This document shows positions 26,670 to 35,549 of a stretch of DNA of 64,000 nucleotides, piece after piece (positions within the stretch are counted from its first letter, which is position 1; every line of letters begins with the position of its first letter). The translations under genes were made by a program, and so were the position numbers. Source of the stretch: Gemmatimonadaceae bacterium (GTDB lineage: Bacteria > Gemmatimonadota > Gemmatimonadetes > Gemmatimonadales > Gemmatimonadaceae); assembly GCA_019637445.1 (NCBI GenBank), contig JAHBVS010000001.1, positions 841,586 to 905,585 on the forward strand, given 5' to 3'. A model generated the notes under the pieces. That model saw nothing but the letters and a program-made list of their open reading frames with translations. It was not told the origin of the DNA and made no database searches.

Positions 26670-28550
26670 TTAGGGCATCGAACTCGGACGCACCACCTCG
26701 CCCTCGTCCACGATATGCGGCGTGACGAGGATCAGGAGGTCCTGCTTGCGCTCGACCACGCGGGTCTCGCGGAACAGGCGGCCGATGAACGGCAGCTTCA
26801 TCAGGATCGGGATGCCGCTCTCGAGCCGCGACACCTGCGTCTGTGTGAGGCCGGCGATGACCGCCGTCTCGCCGTCACCGACGAGGACCTCGTTGGTCGC
26901 CGTGCGCTCGGAGATTTCCGGGCCGGCCACGGTGATGCCCAACAGCGTCTGCTGCGAGGCGTTGATCTCCATCGTGATCTGGCGATTGGACGTCACGTGC
27001 GGCGTGACCTCCAGCGTGATGCCGACCCGCTGGCGCTGAATGACCGGTGCAATGGCCTGGATCTGGCCCGGCACCGCCGGCGGCGTGAGGAGGAACGCGA
27101 TCTCGGTGCCGGCGAACAGCGTGGCCTGGCGGTTGTCGATTGTCGTCGTGCTCGGCTCGGCCTGCACGTCGGAGAGATTCTGCGACGAGAGCGCGTCGAG
27201 GAAGGCGGAGATGTTGCTGCCGCCGATTACCGTGTTGTAGACCAGCGAGAGTGCGGCCGTGGACCCGAAGGTGCGGTTGGCGTTGGTGACGCCGATGAAG
27301 GCATCGCCGCCGAGGTCCACCTGCAGCTCGCCGGGCGTGCCGCGCGAGAGCAGCGTGTTGAAGAAGCTCGTCGGATTGCCGAAGTCGTAGCTCAGGCCCA
27401 GCTCCTCCGTCGCCGTGCGGTCCACGGCGATGATCTTGGCCTTGATGGCGACCTGCGGCGTGCGGACGTCGAGGTCGCGCACGTAGCTGACGATCTCCGG
27501 CAACCGCGAGACGGTCTCGGTGATGAGCAGGGTGTTGGTCTTCTCGTCGTGCGTCACCACGCCGCGGCCACAGGCCGGGCTGGCGGGCGTCGGGCTCGCG
27601 CCGCCCGGGGCAGCGCCCTCGGCCCCGGTGGTGGCATCGACCACCGTGCTGGTCGCGCCCACCGAGCCGGAAGAGCAGGCGGCGATGAGCTGGCGGATGG
27701 TCGTCGCGAGCGTCGCGGCCTTGGCGTAGTTCACCGGCACCAGCTGGGTAACCAGCGGCTCGGCAGCCACGCGGGCGGCGAGGTTCTGATAGCTATCGAT
27801 CGTGATGATGCCCGTGGAGTCCTCGACCGCCTGGAGGCCGTTGGCCTGCAGTATCTTCGAGAGCGCAATGTCCCAGGGCTGGTTGACGATCTCGGTGAAG
27901 CGCACCGTACCGGTGACCGAGGATCCGGTCACGAACGTGCGCCGCGAGAACTCCGAGAAGGTCGCGATCACGTCGTGGATGTCGCGATTGGCGAAGGTCA
28001 CCGTGATGCGTTCCTGCTGCGACTGCTGCGCGCGGGCCAACGCAGCGGACTCGAAGCGCGGGCCGCGGGCCGCGGGGGCAGTCTCGGGCTCCACGGGCAC
28101 ATCGCGCACGGCGGCCGCTCCGGCCGACCATGGCGCGAAGTCGTCGCTCCCACGGACCGAAATGCGGATCTCCGTGTTGCTACGCACGACCGAGTACTCG
28201 CGGGGTGCGTCGAGATCGAGCACGAGGCGGACCACGTCGCTCTCGAACTGCGCGAGGCGCACATTCCGGATGCCCGCGCGGTTCACGCGGTCATAGGTCG
28301 GCGCGCGCAGGTCCAGTGTGGCGCCCTTGAGGTCCACGACGATGCGGTGCGGCGACTCCAGGATGAAGTCGCTGACGCTGACCGCACCGTCGAAGCTGAG
28401 CACGACGTCCGCGCGTCCGGCCCCCGGCACGACGGTCACGGCCGTCACGGTGGCGGTGGCCTCCGCGGGCGCCGGCGCCGCGTGGGCGGCCGTCGCACCG
28501 AACAGGAGTGCGCTGGCCACGATGGGGGCCAGCATCCGATATCGCCTCAT
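26670..28550 (-). CDS. pilQ: Type IV pilus secretin PilQ
   Basis: 626 residues. Outer-membrane channel for the pilus. Signal peptide (ends THAAP/AHAAP region, about residue 25), one AMIN domain (35-130: VSDFILESPHRIVVDLKGA), an STN/N0-like segment (ITVTFANRDIHDVIATFSEFS), secretin N domain (about 245-360) and the C-terminal secretin core with VPVLGD-like GIPILMKLPFIGRLFR and LLILVTPHIV. Last gene of pilMNOPQ; ATG overlaps the pilP stop (ATGA). Confidence 0.97.
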   Translation of the reverse strand: MRRYRMLAPIVASALLFGATAAHAAPAPAEATATVTAVTVVPGAGRADVVLSFDGAVSVSDFILESPHRIVVDLKGATLDLRAPTYDRVNRAGIRNVRLAQFESDVVRLVLDLDAPREYSVVRSNTEIRISVRGSDDFAPWSAGAAAVRDVPVEPETAPAARGPRFESAALARAQQSQQERITVTFANRDIHDVIATFSEFSRRTFVTGSSVTGTVRFTEIVNQPWDIALSKILQANGLQAVEDSTGIITIDSYQNLAARVAAEPLVTQLVPVNYAKAATLATTIRQLIAACSSGSVGATSTVVDATTGAEGAAPGGASPTPASPACGRGVVTHDEKTNTLLITETVSRLPEIVSYVRDLDVRTPQVAIKAKIIAVDRTATEELGLSYDFGNPTSFFNTLLSRGTPGELQVDLGGDAFIGVTNANRTFGSTAALSLVYNTVIGGSNISAFLDALSSQNLSDVQAEPSTTTIDNRQATLFAGTEIAFLLTPPAVPGQIQAIAPVIQRQRVGITLEVTPHVTSNRQITMEINASQQTLLGITVAGPEISERTATNEVLVGDGETAVIAGLTQTQVSRLESGIPILMKLPFIGRLFRETRVVERKQDLLILVTPHIVDEGEVVRPSSMP

Positions 28551-29029
28551 GGCGTCCTACCTCCCCGAGTGGGCACGGTGATCGACAGCACTTCCTGTCG
28601 TGTAAATCCGAATTCGTCGATGGCCAACGCAACCTCGCGCTGGCGGATGGCCGACACCCGCATGCGGCCGAACACGCTGCCGACCCGCACGCGGTAGATC
28701 TCGTTGCTTGAGACGTCCTTCAGGGTCGCGACGGAACTGCGGCCCGCGGGATCGAAGATGATGCCGACGACCTCGAGGTCCGCGAGCAGCGGACGGATAT
28801 CGCCGCTGGCGATCAGCGAGGCGAATGGATCGCGGCGCCCGCTACGCGGATACGCGTAGACCTCGCGGTTGAAGACCACGTTCCCGCTGGAGTCCCGGAC
28901 CACGTTCGCCGTGGAGACCTTGGCCTTGGTTGGCGCGGCCGGTTGTCCCCTGCGACCCTGCGCATTGCCGAGCAGGGGCAGGACGATGGCCACCGCTGCC
29001 ACGGCGAGGATGGCGTGCCGAGCGTTCAC
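28547..29029 (-). CDS. pilP: PilP-like type IV pilus assembly protein
   Basis: 160 residues. Signal peptide to about residue 23, a disordered linker, then a small beta domain (GRRDPFASLI, VVGIIFDPAGRSSVATLKD, YRVRVGSVFGRMRVSAI) matching the PilP fold that bridges PilNO to PilQ. It overlaps neighbours pilO and pilQ by 4 nt on each side, and position in the operon supports the call. Confidence 0.85.
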   Translation of the reverse strand: MNARHAILAVAAVAIVLPLLGNAQGRRGQPAAPTKAKVSTANVVRDSSGNVVFNREVYAYPRSGRRDPFASLIASGDIRPLLADLEVVGIIFDPAGRSSVATLKDVSSNEIYRVRVGSVFGRMRVSAIRQREVALAIDEFGFTRQEVLSITVPTRGGRTP

Positions 29030-29622
29030 TGGCTACCTCCCGGCGCTTCCGCCTTCACGACGTAGGTCTGCAGGTCGAACGTCGCGTTCAGCGACTGCGA
29101 GCCCGGACCGGTCGCCGCGCTGACCGCCGTCGACGGCTGCAGCGACAGGTTCACCGGCGCGATGATGCGGCGCAGCGACCCGATTGCCGAGAGCAACTCG
29201 CCAATCTGATGGTACTGGCCAGTGATCTGCATCTGGTAGCGATAGGTGTCGAACTCCTCGCCCTGCACCACGGGGCCCGGCACGAAGCTCCCGACATCCA
29301 TCCCCGTACGCCGCGCGGCGCCGACGATCTGGTCGAGCAGCGCCGGCACCTCGTTGCCCGCCGGGATCAGCGTGCGGATCAGCTCGAGGTTGTCGCGCAG
29401 CAGCTTGGCCTCGGCCTCCATCTCCTCGGCAGTGCCGCGGGCGAGCAGCGTGCGCGCCCGCTGGTTCGACGCCTCAAGCTTCTCGAGCCGGGCCCGCGTG
29501 GCCTCGAGCTCGATACCCTTGGGTTCGTAGACGAAGTACCAGTACAGGCCACCGAGGGCGATCCCGACGATGCCCACGATCAGCATGATCTGGTCGCGTT
29601 GGTTGGTTGGCAATCCGGCCAT
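29026..29622 (-). CDS. pilO: Type IV pilus inner-membrane protein PilO
   Basis: 198 residues. One membrane segment (12-32), a coiled coil (about 40-90) and a ferredoxin-like periplasmic domain (DTYRYQMQITGQYHQIGELLSAIGSLRRI). Partner of PilN in the alignment complex. Three bases after pilN; ATG-stop overlap with pilP. Confidence 0.93.
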   Translation of the reverse strand: MAGLPTNQRDQIMLIVGIVGIALGGLYWYFVYEPKGIELEATRARLEKLEASNQRARTLLARGTAEEMEAEAKLLRDNLELIRTLIPAGNEVPALLDQIVGAARRTGMDVGSFVPGPVVQGEEFDTYRYQMQITGQYHQIGELLSAIGSLRRIIAPVNLSLQPSTAVSAATGPGSQSLNATFDLQTYVVKAEAPGGSQ

Positions 29623-29625
29623 GGC

Positions 29626-30321
29626 TTACCTCACCGCGATCGAAAGGGGGACCGTGCGGATCGCGGTCGCATCCGGCTTCTCGAACTGCATGTCGAGCTG
29701 GAACTGCCGCACTTCCTTGCCGTCGGTCGTCGCCTGGTCCGTGGGACCGAGGGTGACGTTGGCGAGGAAGGGCGATGCCTCGAGTTGGCGCATGAAGATC
29801 GTCACGGCCTGGATATCCACCGTGTATGCGATGACGCGGATGCTCAGCGGCGGCACCTCGCCCGAGGCAGCCAGTTCCGGCGTGATCGGCGCGGTCGACG
29901 AGGCCTGCGTCACCGAGCGTAGCCAGGTGTAGGTCGGCAGCGCCCGCGCGATCTCGTCCATGATGTGCGGCCAGATGAAGCGATCGCCGTCGAGCGCCGA
30001 GATGACCGCGATCTGCCGCAGGATAGCGTCGCGCTGTGCCTCGGCGGCCGAGCGCTGCGCCAGCACCGCGGCGAATCGCGTCGAGTCCTGCACCGCCACG
30101 CGCTGCTGTTCCTCGAGGGTCGCCTCCTCGCGCCCCTGGAAGAACCACATCGCACCGGCCGCGGCTACGCCCAACACCACGCCGGCGACCGCGATGCCAA
30201 GCCAAGGATCCCGAAAGCGCTCACTCAGGCTCCCGAGCAGCGCCCCGATGTTGAGGGATGCGCCACCCGAGCCGCCCTTCGACTTCTTGCGTGCGCCTGG
30301 GAGAAGATTGATTTCAATCAT
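29626..30321 (-). CDS. pilN: Type IV pilus inner-membrane protein PilN
   Basis: 231 residues. Begins MIEINLLPG, the PilN motif that binds PilM. A Gly/Ser/Lys-rich linker leads to a membrane segment (about 43-65), then a periplasmic coil and a ferredoxin-like domain (IRVIAYTVDIQAVTIFMRQLEASPFLANVTL). It lies 14 bp after pilM. Confidence 0.95.
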   Translation of the reverse strand: MIEINLLPGARKKSKGGSGGASLNIGALLGSLSERFRDPWLGIAVAGVVLGVAAAGAMWFFQGREEATLEEQQRVAVQDSTRFAAVLAQRSAAEAQRDAILRQIAVISALDGDRFIWPHIMDEIARALPTYTWLRSVTQASSTAPITPELAASGEVPPLSIRVIAYTVDIQAVTIFMRQLEASPFLANVTLGPTDQATTDGKEVRQFQLDMQFEKPDATAIRTVPLSIAVR

Positions 30322-30335
30322 CGAATCGTCCGGAC

Positions 30336-31376
30336 CTATGCCAGCTTCCGCAGGGCGAGACCCAGCGGCAGCATCAGCAGGGGAGCCACCTCGTCCGTGA
30401 CGAGCGACTCGAAAGCGCCGTCACGCACGACGAGGTTGGCCAGGGGGCTGGCGGCCTGCACCGGCAGTCGCAGGCGATCGGCGAGGACCTCGGCGAGCCC
30501 GGGGATGCGTGAGCCGCCGCCGGACAAGTAGACCGCGCTCAAGGCCTCCGATCGGGCCGACGATGCCAGGAAGGCCACGGCGCGCTCGACCCCCACCGCG
30601 ATCTCCTCGCCGCGCGACTCCAAGACCGCGTCGAGGTGTTCGGATCGGTCAAAGCCACGCAACAGCGCATCGGACTCATCGGCGCTCAGGCCGCGATCGC
30701 GCTGCAGGTCCTCGCGCATGCGACGCGTCCCGGTCGACAGGTCGCGGGTGAGGATCGGCACGCCATTCTCCACCACGTTCACGATCGTGACCTCGTGGCC
30801 GATGTTCACCAGCGCCACGGCGCCGGTCATCGCATCGGGATAGTTCAACTCAAAGGCGTTGTGCAACGCAAACGCGTCCACGTCCACCGCCGCGGCATCG
30901 AGGCCGGCCTCCGAGACCACGCGCACCCGGGCCTCCACCAACTCCCGCTTGGCGGCGACCAGCAGGACGTCCATCTCGGGATCGGTGCCGTCCGGGTCGA
31001 GAATCTGGAAGTCCAGTTCCACCGACTCCATATCGAAGGGCACGTGCTGCTCGGCCTCCCAGCGCATTAGCTCGCGCGCCTGGGACTCCTTCACCCGTTC
31101 GATCTGGATCTTCTTGATGATCACGTCGCGACCGCCGACGGCGGTGACGACCGCCTTGGACGTCACGCCGGCCTCGGCCAGGCAAGCCGTGATGGCGTCG
31201 GCCACGATCCCGGGATCCATGATCTCGCCCTCGACAATGGCATCCGCCAGCAGTGGCGTGATTCCCACGCGTACCAGCTCCGGCTGCGATTTCGAGTGAT
31301 CGACGACCGCAACCTTGATCAGGCCCGATCCGATATCGAGACCTACAGTTGTCTTCTTGCGACCGAATAGCGCCAT
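30336..31376 (-). CDS. pilM: Type IV pilus ATPase-fold protein PilM
   Basis: 346 residues. Actin-like cytoplasmic partner of PilN. TTVGLDIGSGLIKVAVVD forms phosphate loop 1; further motifs are MRWEAEQHVPFDMESVELDFQIL, VNIGHEVTIVNVV and VYLSGGGSRIPGLAE. First gene of pilMNOPQ, separated by 142 bp from the pseudopilin genes; that gap shows no gene. Confidence 0.96.
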   Translation of the reverse strand: MALFGRKKTTVGLDIGSGLIKVAVVDHSKSQPELVRVGITPLLADAIVEGEIMDPGIVADAITACLAEAGVTSKAVVTAVGGRDVIIKKIQIERVKESQARELMRWEAEQHVPFDMESVELDFQILDPDGTDPEMDVLLVAAKRELVEARVRVVSEAGLDAAAVDVDAFALHNAFELNYPDAMTGAVALVNIGHEVTIVNVVENGVPILTRDLSTGTRRMREDLQRDRGLSADESDALLRGFDRSEHLDAVLESRGEEIAVGVERAVAFLASSARSEALSAVYLSGGGSRIPGLAEVLADRLRLPVQAASPLANLVVRDGAFESLVTDEVAPLLMLPLGLALRKLA

Positions 31377-31518
31377 GGGGTACCCGTCGGCGACCTGCGG
31401 GGGTCAGTGAGGGCGGGTGCCTAAGTTGCTGGCGGGCCCGGCCTTGGTCAACACAATAGGAGGTCTGTGTTCCTGCGACAGTACACGAACGGCCCCGCGC
31501 AGAGGTAACGTCCGGGCG

Positions 31519-32013
31519 CTAGCCGACGGGGGCGGGAAGCAGCCAATCCGCTCCGTCCGGGTTCAGCCTGGTGGCGGTCGGGCACCCCAAGGCCAGGTCG
31601 TCGGGCGGCAGCGAATCCACCCGAAGACGACCCAAAAGCCGGGCCCGTACCCCGCGCGCCCCGACCCCAACCAGCTCGGCACGGACGCGGCCGCCACCCA
31701 GCGACCACCAGCGCAGTTCGACGCGACCCGCCGGGCCGATGTCGCGCGTGACGATAGCCGGCACGGCCGGCGGCTGCAGGCAGAGCCAGGCGAGATCGTC
31801 CGGCACGAGAAGGGCGGCCACTCCGGTGACCGCGGCTGCGCGCGCCCTCACCTGCTCCTCCGCATAACGGGAGAGCTGCGTGGCCTGGATTGCGTCAGCC
31901 ATCGTCAGGGCGGCCAAGAGTCCAAGGGCCGCGAGCACGAGTAGCACGACGGGCAGTGCAATACCCCGCCGGCCTTCAGGGCCTCGCGCCGCGGCAGCAC
32001 CCGCCACCATCAA
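31519..32013 (-). CDS. PilX/GspK-like minor pseudopilin
   Basis: 164 residues. After a short Arg-rich leader, RRG is followed by IALPVVLLVLAALGLLAALTMADA. This is a class III prepilin-like N-terminus lacking Glu5, as in PilX/GspK. The C-terminal two-thirds are poorly conserved, with two Cys. ATG overlaps the upstream pseudopilin stop (ATGA). Minor pilin by N-terminus and context; specific name uncertain. Confidence 0.75.
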   Translation of the reverse strand: MMVAGAAAARGPEGRRGIALPVVLLVLAALGLLAALTMADAIQATQLSRYAEEQVRARAAAVTGVAALLVPDDLAWLCLQPPAVPAIVTRDIGPAGRVELRWWSLGGGRVRAELVGVGARGVRARLLGRLRVDSLPPDDLALGCPTATRLNPDGADWLLPAPVG

Positions 32014-32783
32014 TGCACCCAGGCCTTCGCGCCCAGCCCACCCACGCCGCGCGCCGAGAGTTCAAACCGGGACGACGCCTCCTGCCAGCGCAGGCGCAGG
32101 CCACCCGCGGCTGGCGTCCGCAGCGGTCCGACCACGGGCTGGATCACACCGCACAGCTCCAAGTATGGATGGCAGCGGCGGTATCCGAGCATCCAGTCAC
32201 CCGAACCCGCGTGGTAGAGCGCGAAGCGCGCCCTTCTCAGCAGCCGCAACTCGTCACCCGACGCGATGTCCGCCGGCACGCTGTCCTGGAGCACCACACG
32301 CAACGGACGCTGCTCTGGTCCCGACTGGAAGCCCGTCGACACTCCGCAGGTGCCCAGTGGGGCCAAGGCGACGCTGTCGATGGCTGAGAACCACCACGCG
32401 TCGGCGCTGGCCGAGAGCCGCAGCCCGACGAGATCGTCCGCCGCGGGATCCGCCGAGAGCACGGTCAGGGCGCCATCGGCGAACCGCGCGGGTGGCAGTA
32501 CGATCGCCATCGGTTCGTGCGCGCAGGCCACCGAGACGCCCAGCAGCACATCGAGCTCAACCGCCGTGTCGCCCCGCAGCGTCGGAGGCCCACCGCTGCG
32601 CAGGGCGGCCGCCAGCACCGCGACGGCTTCACGCTCGGCGCGCAGCCCACGCTCCAGTCGCTCCGCGCCCGCAGCGCTCGCGCGCGCGACCCGCAACGTT
32701 CCCAGTGCCACAGCCGCCAAGACGCCCGACAGCGCCAGCGCGCAGAGCGCCTCGACGAGTGAGTGGCCAAGCCTCAAGCGCAC
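32010..32783 (-). CDS. PilW/GspJ-like minor pseudopilin
   Basis: 257 residues. Prepilin peptidase site GH followed by SLVEALCALALSGVLAAVALGTL, with Glu at mature position 4-5 and an N-methylation-type helix. The large C-terminal domain and four Cys fit PilW/GspJ size. It overlaps the preceding small pseudopilin by 10 nt and the next by 4 nt. Confidence 0.8.
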   Translation of the reverse strand: MRLRLGHSLVEALCALALSGVLAAVALGTLRVARASAAGAERLERGLRAEREAVAVLAAALRSGGPPTLRGDTAVELDVLLGVSVACAHEPMAIVLPPARFADGALTVLSADPAADDLVGLRLSASADAWWFSAIDSVALAPLGTCGVSTGFQSGPEQRPLRVVLQDSVPADIASGDELRLLRRARFALYHAGSGDWMLGYRRCHPYLELCGVIQPVVGPLRTPAAGGLRLRWQEASSRFELSARGVGGLGAKAWVH

Positions 32784-33118
32784 GGAAATCGCGCCTCCAC
32801 CCGGAAGTCGGGCACGCGCTGCCGCGCATCGCGGACATCGATGCGCAACTGGCGGATCGTCGCGGAGTCCGTCACCGACCAGGCGCTGATCACTCGGGCC
32901 GCCGTGTCCGCCGACACCGTGTCTAGCGCGGCGCAGGCGTAGGCCCGGAACCAGTCCAGGCGATCGGCGGCGGCAGCCGACATGGCCTCGCGAGCGCGTG
33001 CCGCGTCGCGGAGACGCGCCGCCGCGGTGATGCTGGCCATCGTGCCGCTGACCCCGATGCCCAGCAACATCAGTGCGACGATCACTTCGACCAAGGAGAC
33101 GCCCGCTCGCGTTCGCAT
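32774..33118 (-). CDS. PilV/GspI-like minor pseudopilin
   Basis: 114 residues. Leader MRTRAG, then VSLVEVIVALMLLGIGVSGTM with the conserved Glu, a classical type III prepilin start. Small C-terminal domain ending in RVEARFPCA. First gene of a three-gene minor pseudopilin set downstream of pilA. Confidence 0.82.
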   Translation of the reverse strand: MRTRAGVSLVEVIVALMLLGIGVSGTMASITAAARLRDAARAREAMSAAAADRLDWFRAYACAALDTVSADTAARVISAWSVTDSATIRQLRIDVRDARQRVPDFRVEARFPCA

Positions 33119-33187
33119 GGCGACAGTCTGGTCGCTCCGGTCGAGCAGGATGTCATCGCGATACCGCGTTCCTCAGCCCCAAACGGC

Positions 33188-33222
33188 AAGGCGGGCCGGA
33201 CGCTGAGCGTCCGACCCGCCTT
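33188..33222 (-). terminator. Hairpin terminator after pilA
   Basis: Arms AAGGCGGGCCGGAC and GTCCGACCCGCCTT pair over 14 positions (one G-U in the minus-strand RNA) and the seven-base loop can close further. It lies 23 bp beyond the pilA stop and separates the abundant pilA message from the pseudopilin genes. Confidence 0.75.
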
Positions 33223-33244
33223 GTGTACTGCTAGGAGCGATGGA

Positions 33245-33622
33245 TCAGCCGCAGACCGGCTCACCCTCGTTCTCGCCCGAACCCACCTGGCTGCCAACCT
33301 TGATCGCGCAGGTCTGCGTGGTCGAGGTGTGCGAAGCCGACGCCTGCCAGCCAAGGCCGGCATCCGGGGTGGCCGTGACGGTCACGCCAGCCGACGTGGT
33401 GTAGCCCGTGCCCAGCTGGGCCAGGGTGCCGTACGCGGTGTTGTCGGAGAAGTACGCTTCCTCGGCGGTCACGAGGTTACGGAGGTCAGCCTTCATCGAG
33501 GCGATGTAGGCCTTCTCCTTCGTGTTCGCGAACTTCGGGATCGCGATCGCGGCCAGGATGCCGATGATCACGACGACGATGAGGAGCTCGATCAGCGTGA
33601 AGCCCTTCTTGTTGCTCAGCAT
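33245..33622 (-). CDS. pilA: Type IV major pilin
   Basis: 125 residues from ATG 33622 (GGAG eight bases upstream); the frame extends further but without family likeness. Leader MLSNKKG is cleaved before FTLIELLIVVVIIGILAAIAIP, with Glu5 present. Ala/Thr/Ser-rich globular part and a C-terminal Cys pair (QTCAIK, PVCG) forming the D-region loop. Preceded by a sigma-54 promoter at 33685-33699 and followed by a strong hairpin, so a monocistronic, PilSR-controlled unit is expected. Confidence 0.95.
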   Translation of the reverse strand: MLSNKKGFTLIELLIVVVIIGILAAIAIPKFANTKEKAYIASMKADLRNLVTAEEAYFSDNTAYGTLAQLGTGYTTSAGVTVTATPDAGLGWQASASHTSTTQTCAIKVGSQVGSGENEGEPVCG

Positions 33623-33684
33623 TGCAGAAACTCCGGATTGGGGGTGGAAACAACGTAGCAGCAGCAGTCCGGCGATGAATGGAG

Positions 33685-33699
33685 GCAAGCACCGTGCCA
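33685..33699 (-). promoter_or_regulatory. Sigma-54 (-24/-12) promoter of pilA
   Basis: On the minus strand TGGCACG, four bases (GTGC) and TTGC match the RpoN consensus exactly at the conserved GG and GC. The -12 is about 63 bp before the pilA ATG, giving a leader near 50 nt. pilA in Pseudomonas and Myxococcus is transcribed by sigma-54 with PilR, and pilSR lies 4 kb away here. Confidence 0.85.
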
Positions 33700-33839
33700 A
33701 CGCTTGCCATCTACCCCATCCCGCTGCCTGACAACGACTTAACACGAACGAGCGCGCATTCGGTCACTTCCTCGGTTGGCGAAACGTCAGGACTATTGCA
33801 AGACACCGCTCGGCATCCGTGGACTTCGTCTCCTGTGAC

Positions 33840-35549
33840 CTAGGGCACACGGGCGCCCGTTCTCCTGCGTCTTGCCAGCCACCAGTTGGGTCCTGCGGAG
33901 TCCGAGGCGGCCAGCGACGAGTCGGCCACATAGATCAGAAAGCGAAATGCATCCGCCGACCGGCCGGTCTCGAGACCCTGCAGCGCCACGGCCCGCGCCT
34001 CTCGGAACCGCTGCATCGCAATCAGGCAGCCCGAGGCGCCGAAGTGCGGCGTCGGCTTTCGCGGTTCCAGCCGCCGCGCAATCCCATAGAAGTGCAACGC
34101 TGGTTCGCAGAGGCCGCGAGCCTGCAGCCTCAGCGCCAAGCCGAGCGGCGGCCCATCGTGCTCCGGCCATAGCGCCATCGCCCGCCGCATGGCGGTCTCA
34201 CCGGCCACGAACTCCTCGCGCCGCAGCAGTTCGTCGCCCAGCCAGAAGTGCCCGCGGAAGTTCATCGGGGCCTCCGTGACCAGCGCGGCGACCATCGTGT
34301 CGTTGTCCTTCCAGGCGTGTTGGCGTTCCGCGCTGTGCGCGGCCGCGACGCCAAGCACGGCAACGGCACTTGCGATGACGAGCGTTCGAACTGATCCGGG
34401 TCTCGCCTGTAGCCATCCCCAGAGCCGCAGCCACAGCGCGCCCGCCGCGAGCGCGATGCCGACTGTGGAGAGAAACAACGTCCGCTCCGCCAGCAGGATG
34501 CCGGTGGGCACGACGATGTTGGCCACGATGGAGTAGGTCACGGCGATCCACGCGAGGGCGAGTGCCAGCGCGTGATCGCGTCGCCAACTCCATCCGAGGA
34601 GGCCCATGAATGCGCCGAGGATCAACAGACCCGGCAAGTGTGCGAGCCCCGGAGCCGTGTGCAGCGCCGTGTACTGCGGCGAGTAGTCGGCGTAGAGCCG
34701 CGCGGGCCAGACGAACAGACGCGCCAACTCCGGCACGAGGCCGAGCATCAGCCAGGCGCGCTGTGTGAGGCCAAGGTCCTTGAGTGCCACGTGTGCGCGG
34801 TCGCCGGCCAGCCCGCCGACGATGTCGCTGCGCACCAGCAGCCAGAGCAGCGTGATGCTGGCCAGGGCCACGAACAGGATGCGGGCCCGCATGCCCCCAT
34901 CCCGGGCGGGAGGGGCGTCGCGCAGCACCGTGAGTTCAAGCGCGAGCAGCACGCCGACCAGCAGCACCGCGTGCTCCTTCATCCCGAGACCGAGCAGCGC
35001 GAGGGCCAGCACGGCGAGGACCGTCGGCGCGTGCAGGCGATCCGTGCGGCGGGCGCGTGTGTAGACGGCGGCCGCTCCCACCACCGCCAAGGCCACCCAG
35101 AGTTCGAGCTGCCCCACGATGTTGCCGACCGACTCGACGTGCACGGGGTGCACGGCAAACACCAAAGCGGCCGCGAGCGCGCCGGCGGCGGGCAACAGTT
35201 GCCAGGCCAGCGCCAACACCACGAGACAGACGGCGACGTACAGCAGCACGCTCACCGCGTGGAACAGCAACGGCGCACCATCGCCCGCTACCCACTGCGT
35301 GGCGAAGGACAGCAGTCCCAGCGGACGCCAGAGCGTGTCTTCGGGAGGGAGCTGCCAGTACGCGGTCGTGAGCAGCGCAGGAATGTTCGAGAGCGAGTGC
35401 AACAGGTTGCGCCGCTCGATCACCAGCACGTCGTCCAGCGCGAAGCCGTTGCCGAGGCTGCTGACCGAGGCCACCAGCGCGGCGAGCACCACCAACGCCG
35501 CGGCGACCCAGGGGGCGCGCCGCGACCACAGGCCCGACCAATCGATCAT
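33840..35549 (-). CDS. TMTC-like membrane glycosyltransferase with TPR tail
   Basis: 569 residues from ATG 35549, which overlaps the GT2 stop (ATGA); upstream frame is a shadow. About ten to eleven membrane segments with an early GT-C-style acidic pair (GNGFALDDVLVIERRNLL), a region like the TMTC/DUF1736 family, then from about residue 430 TPR-like helices (FWLGDELLRREEFVAGETAMRRAM, FREARAVALQGLETG). Likely transfers a sugar from a lipid carrier on the outer face of the inner membrane. Last gene of the pilS-pilR-GT39-GT2 chain. Confidence 0.85.
   Translation of the reverse strand: MIDWSGLWSRRAPWVAAALVVLAALVASVSSLGNGFALDDVLVIERRNLLHSLSNIPALLTTAYWQLPPEDTLWRPLGLLSFATQWVAGDGAPLLFHAVSVLLYVAVCLVVLALAWQLLPAAGALAAALVFAVHPVHVESVGNIVGQLELWVALAVVGAAAVYTRARRTDRLHAPTVLAVLALALLGLGMKEHAVLLVGVLLALELTVLRDAPPARDGGMRARILFVALASITLLWLLVRSDIVGGLAGDRAHVALKDLGLTQRAWLMLGLVPELARLFVWPARLYADYSPQYTALHTAPGLAHLPGLLILGAFMGLLGWSWRRDHALALALAWIAVTYSIVANIVVPTGILLAERTLFLSTVGIALAAGALWLRLWGWLQARPGSVRTLVIASAVAVLGVAAAHSAERQHAWKDNDTMVAALVTEAPMNFRGHFWLGDELLRREEFVAGETAMRRAMALWPEHDGPPLGLALRLQARGLCEPALHFYGIARRLEPRKPTPHFGASGCLIAMQRFREARAVALQGLETGRSADAFRFLIYVADSSLAASDSAGPNWWLARRRRTGARVP

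Noticed and set aside
26562-28697. 711-codon plus-strand frame over pilQ
   Set aside because: Antisense shadow produced by high GC; pilQ on the minus strand is unmistakable.
33082-33363. 93-codon minus frame between pilA and the PilV-like gene
   Set aside because: Arg-rich shadow crossing the pilA terminator hairpin.
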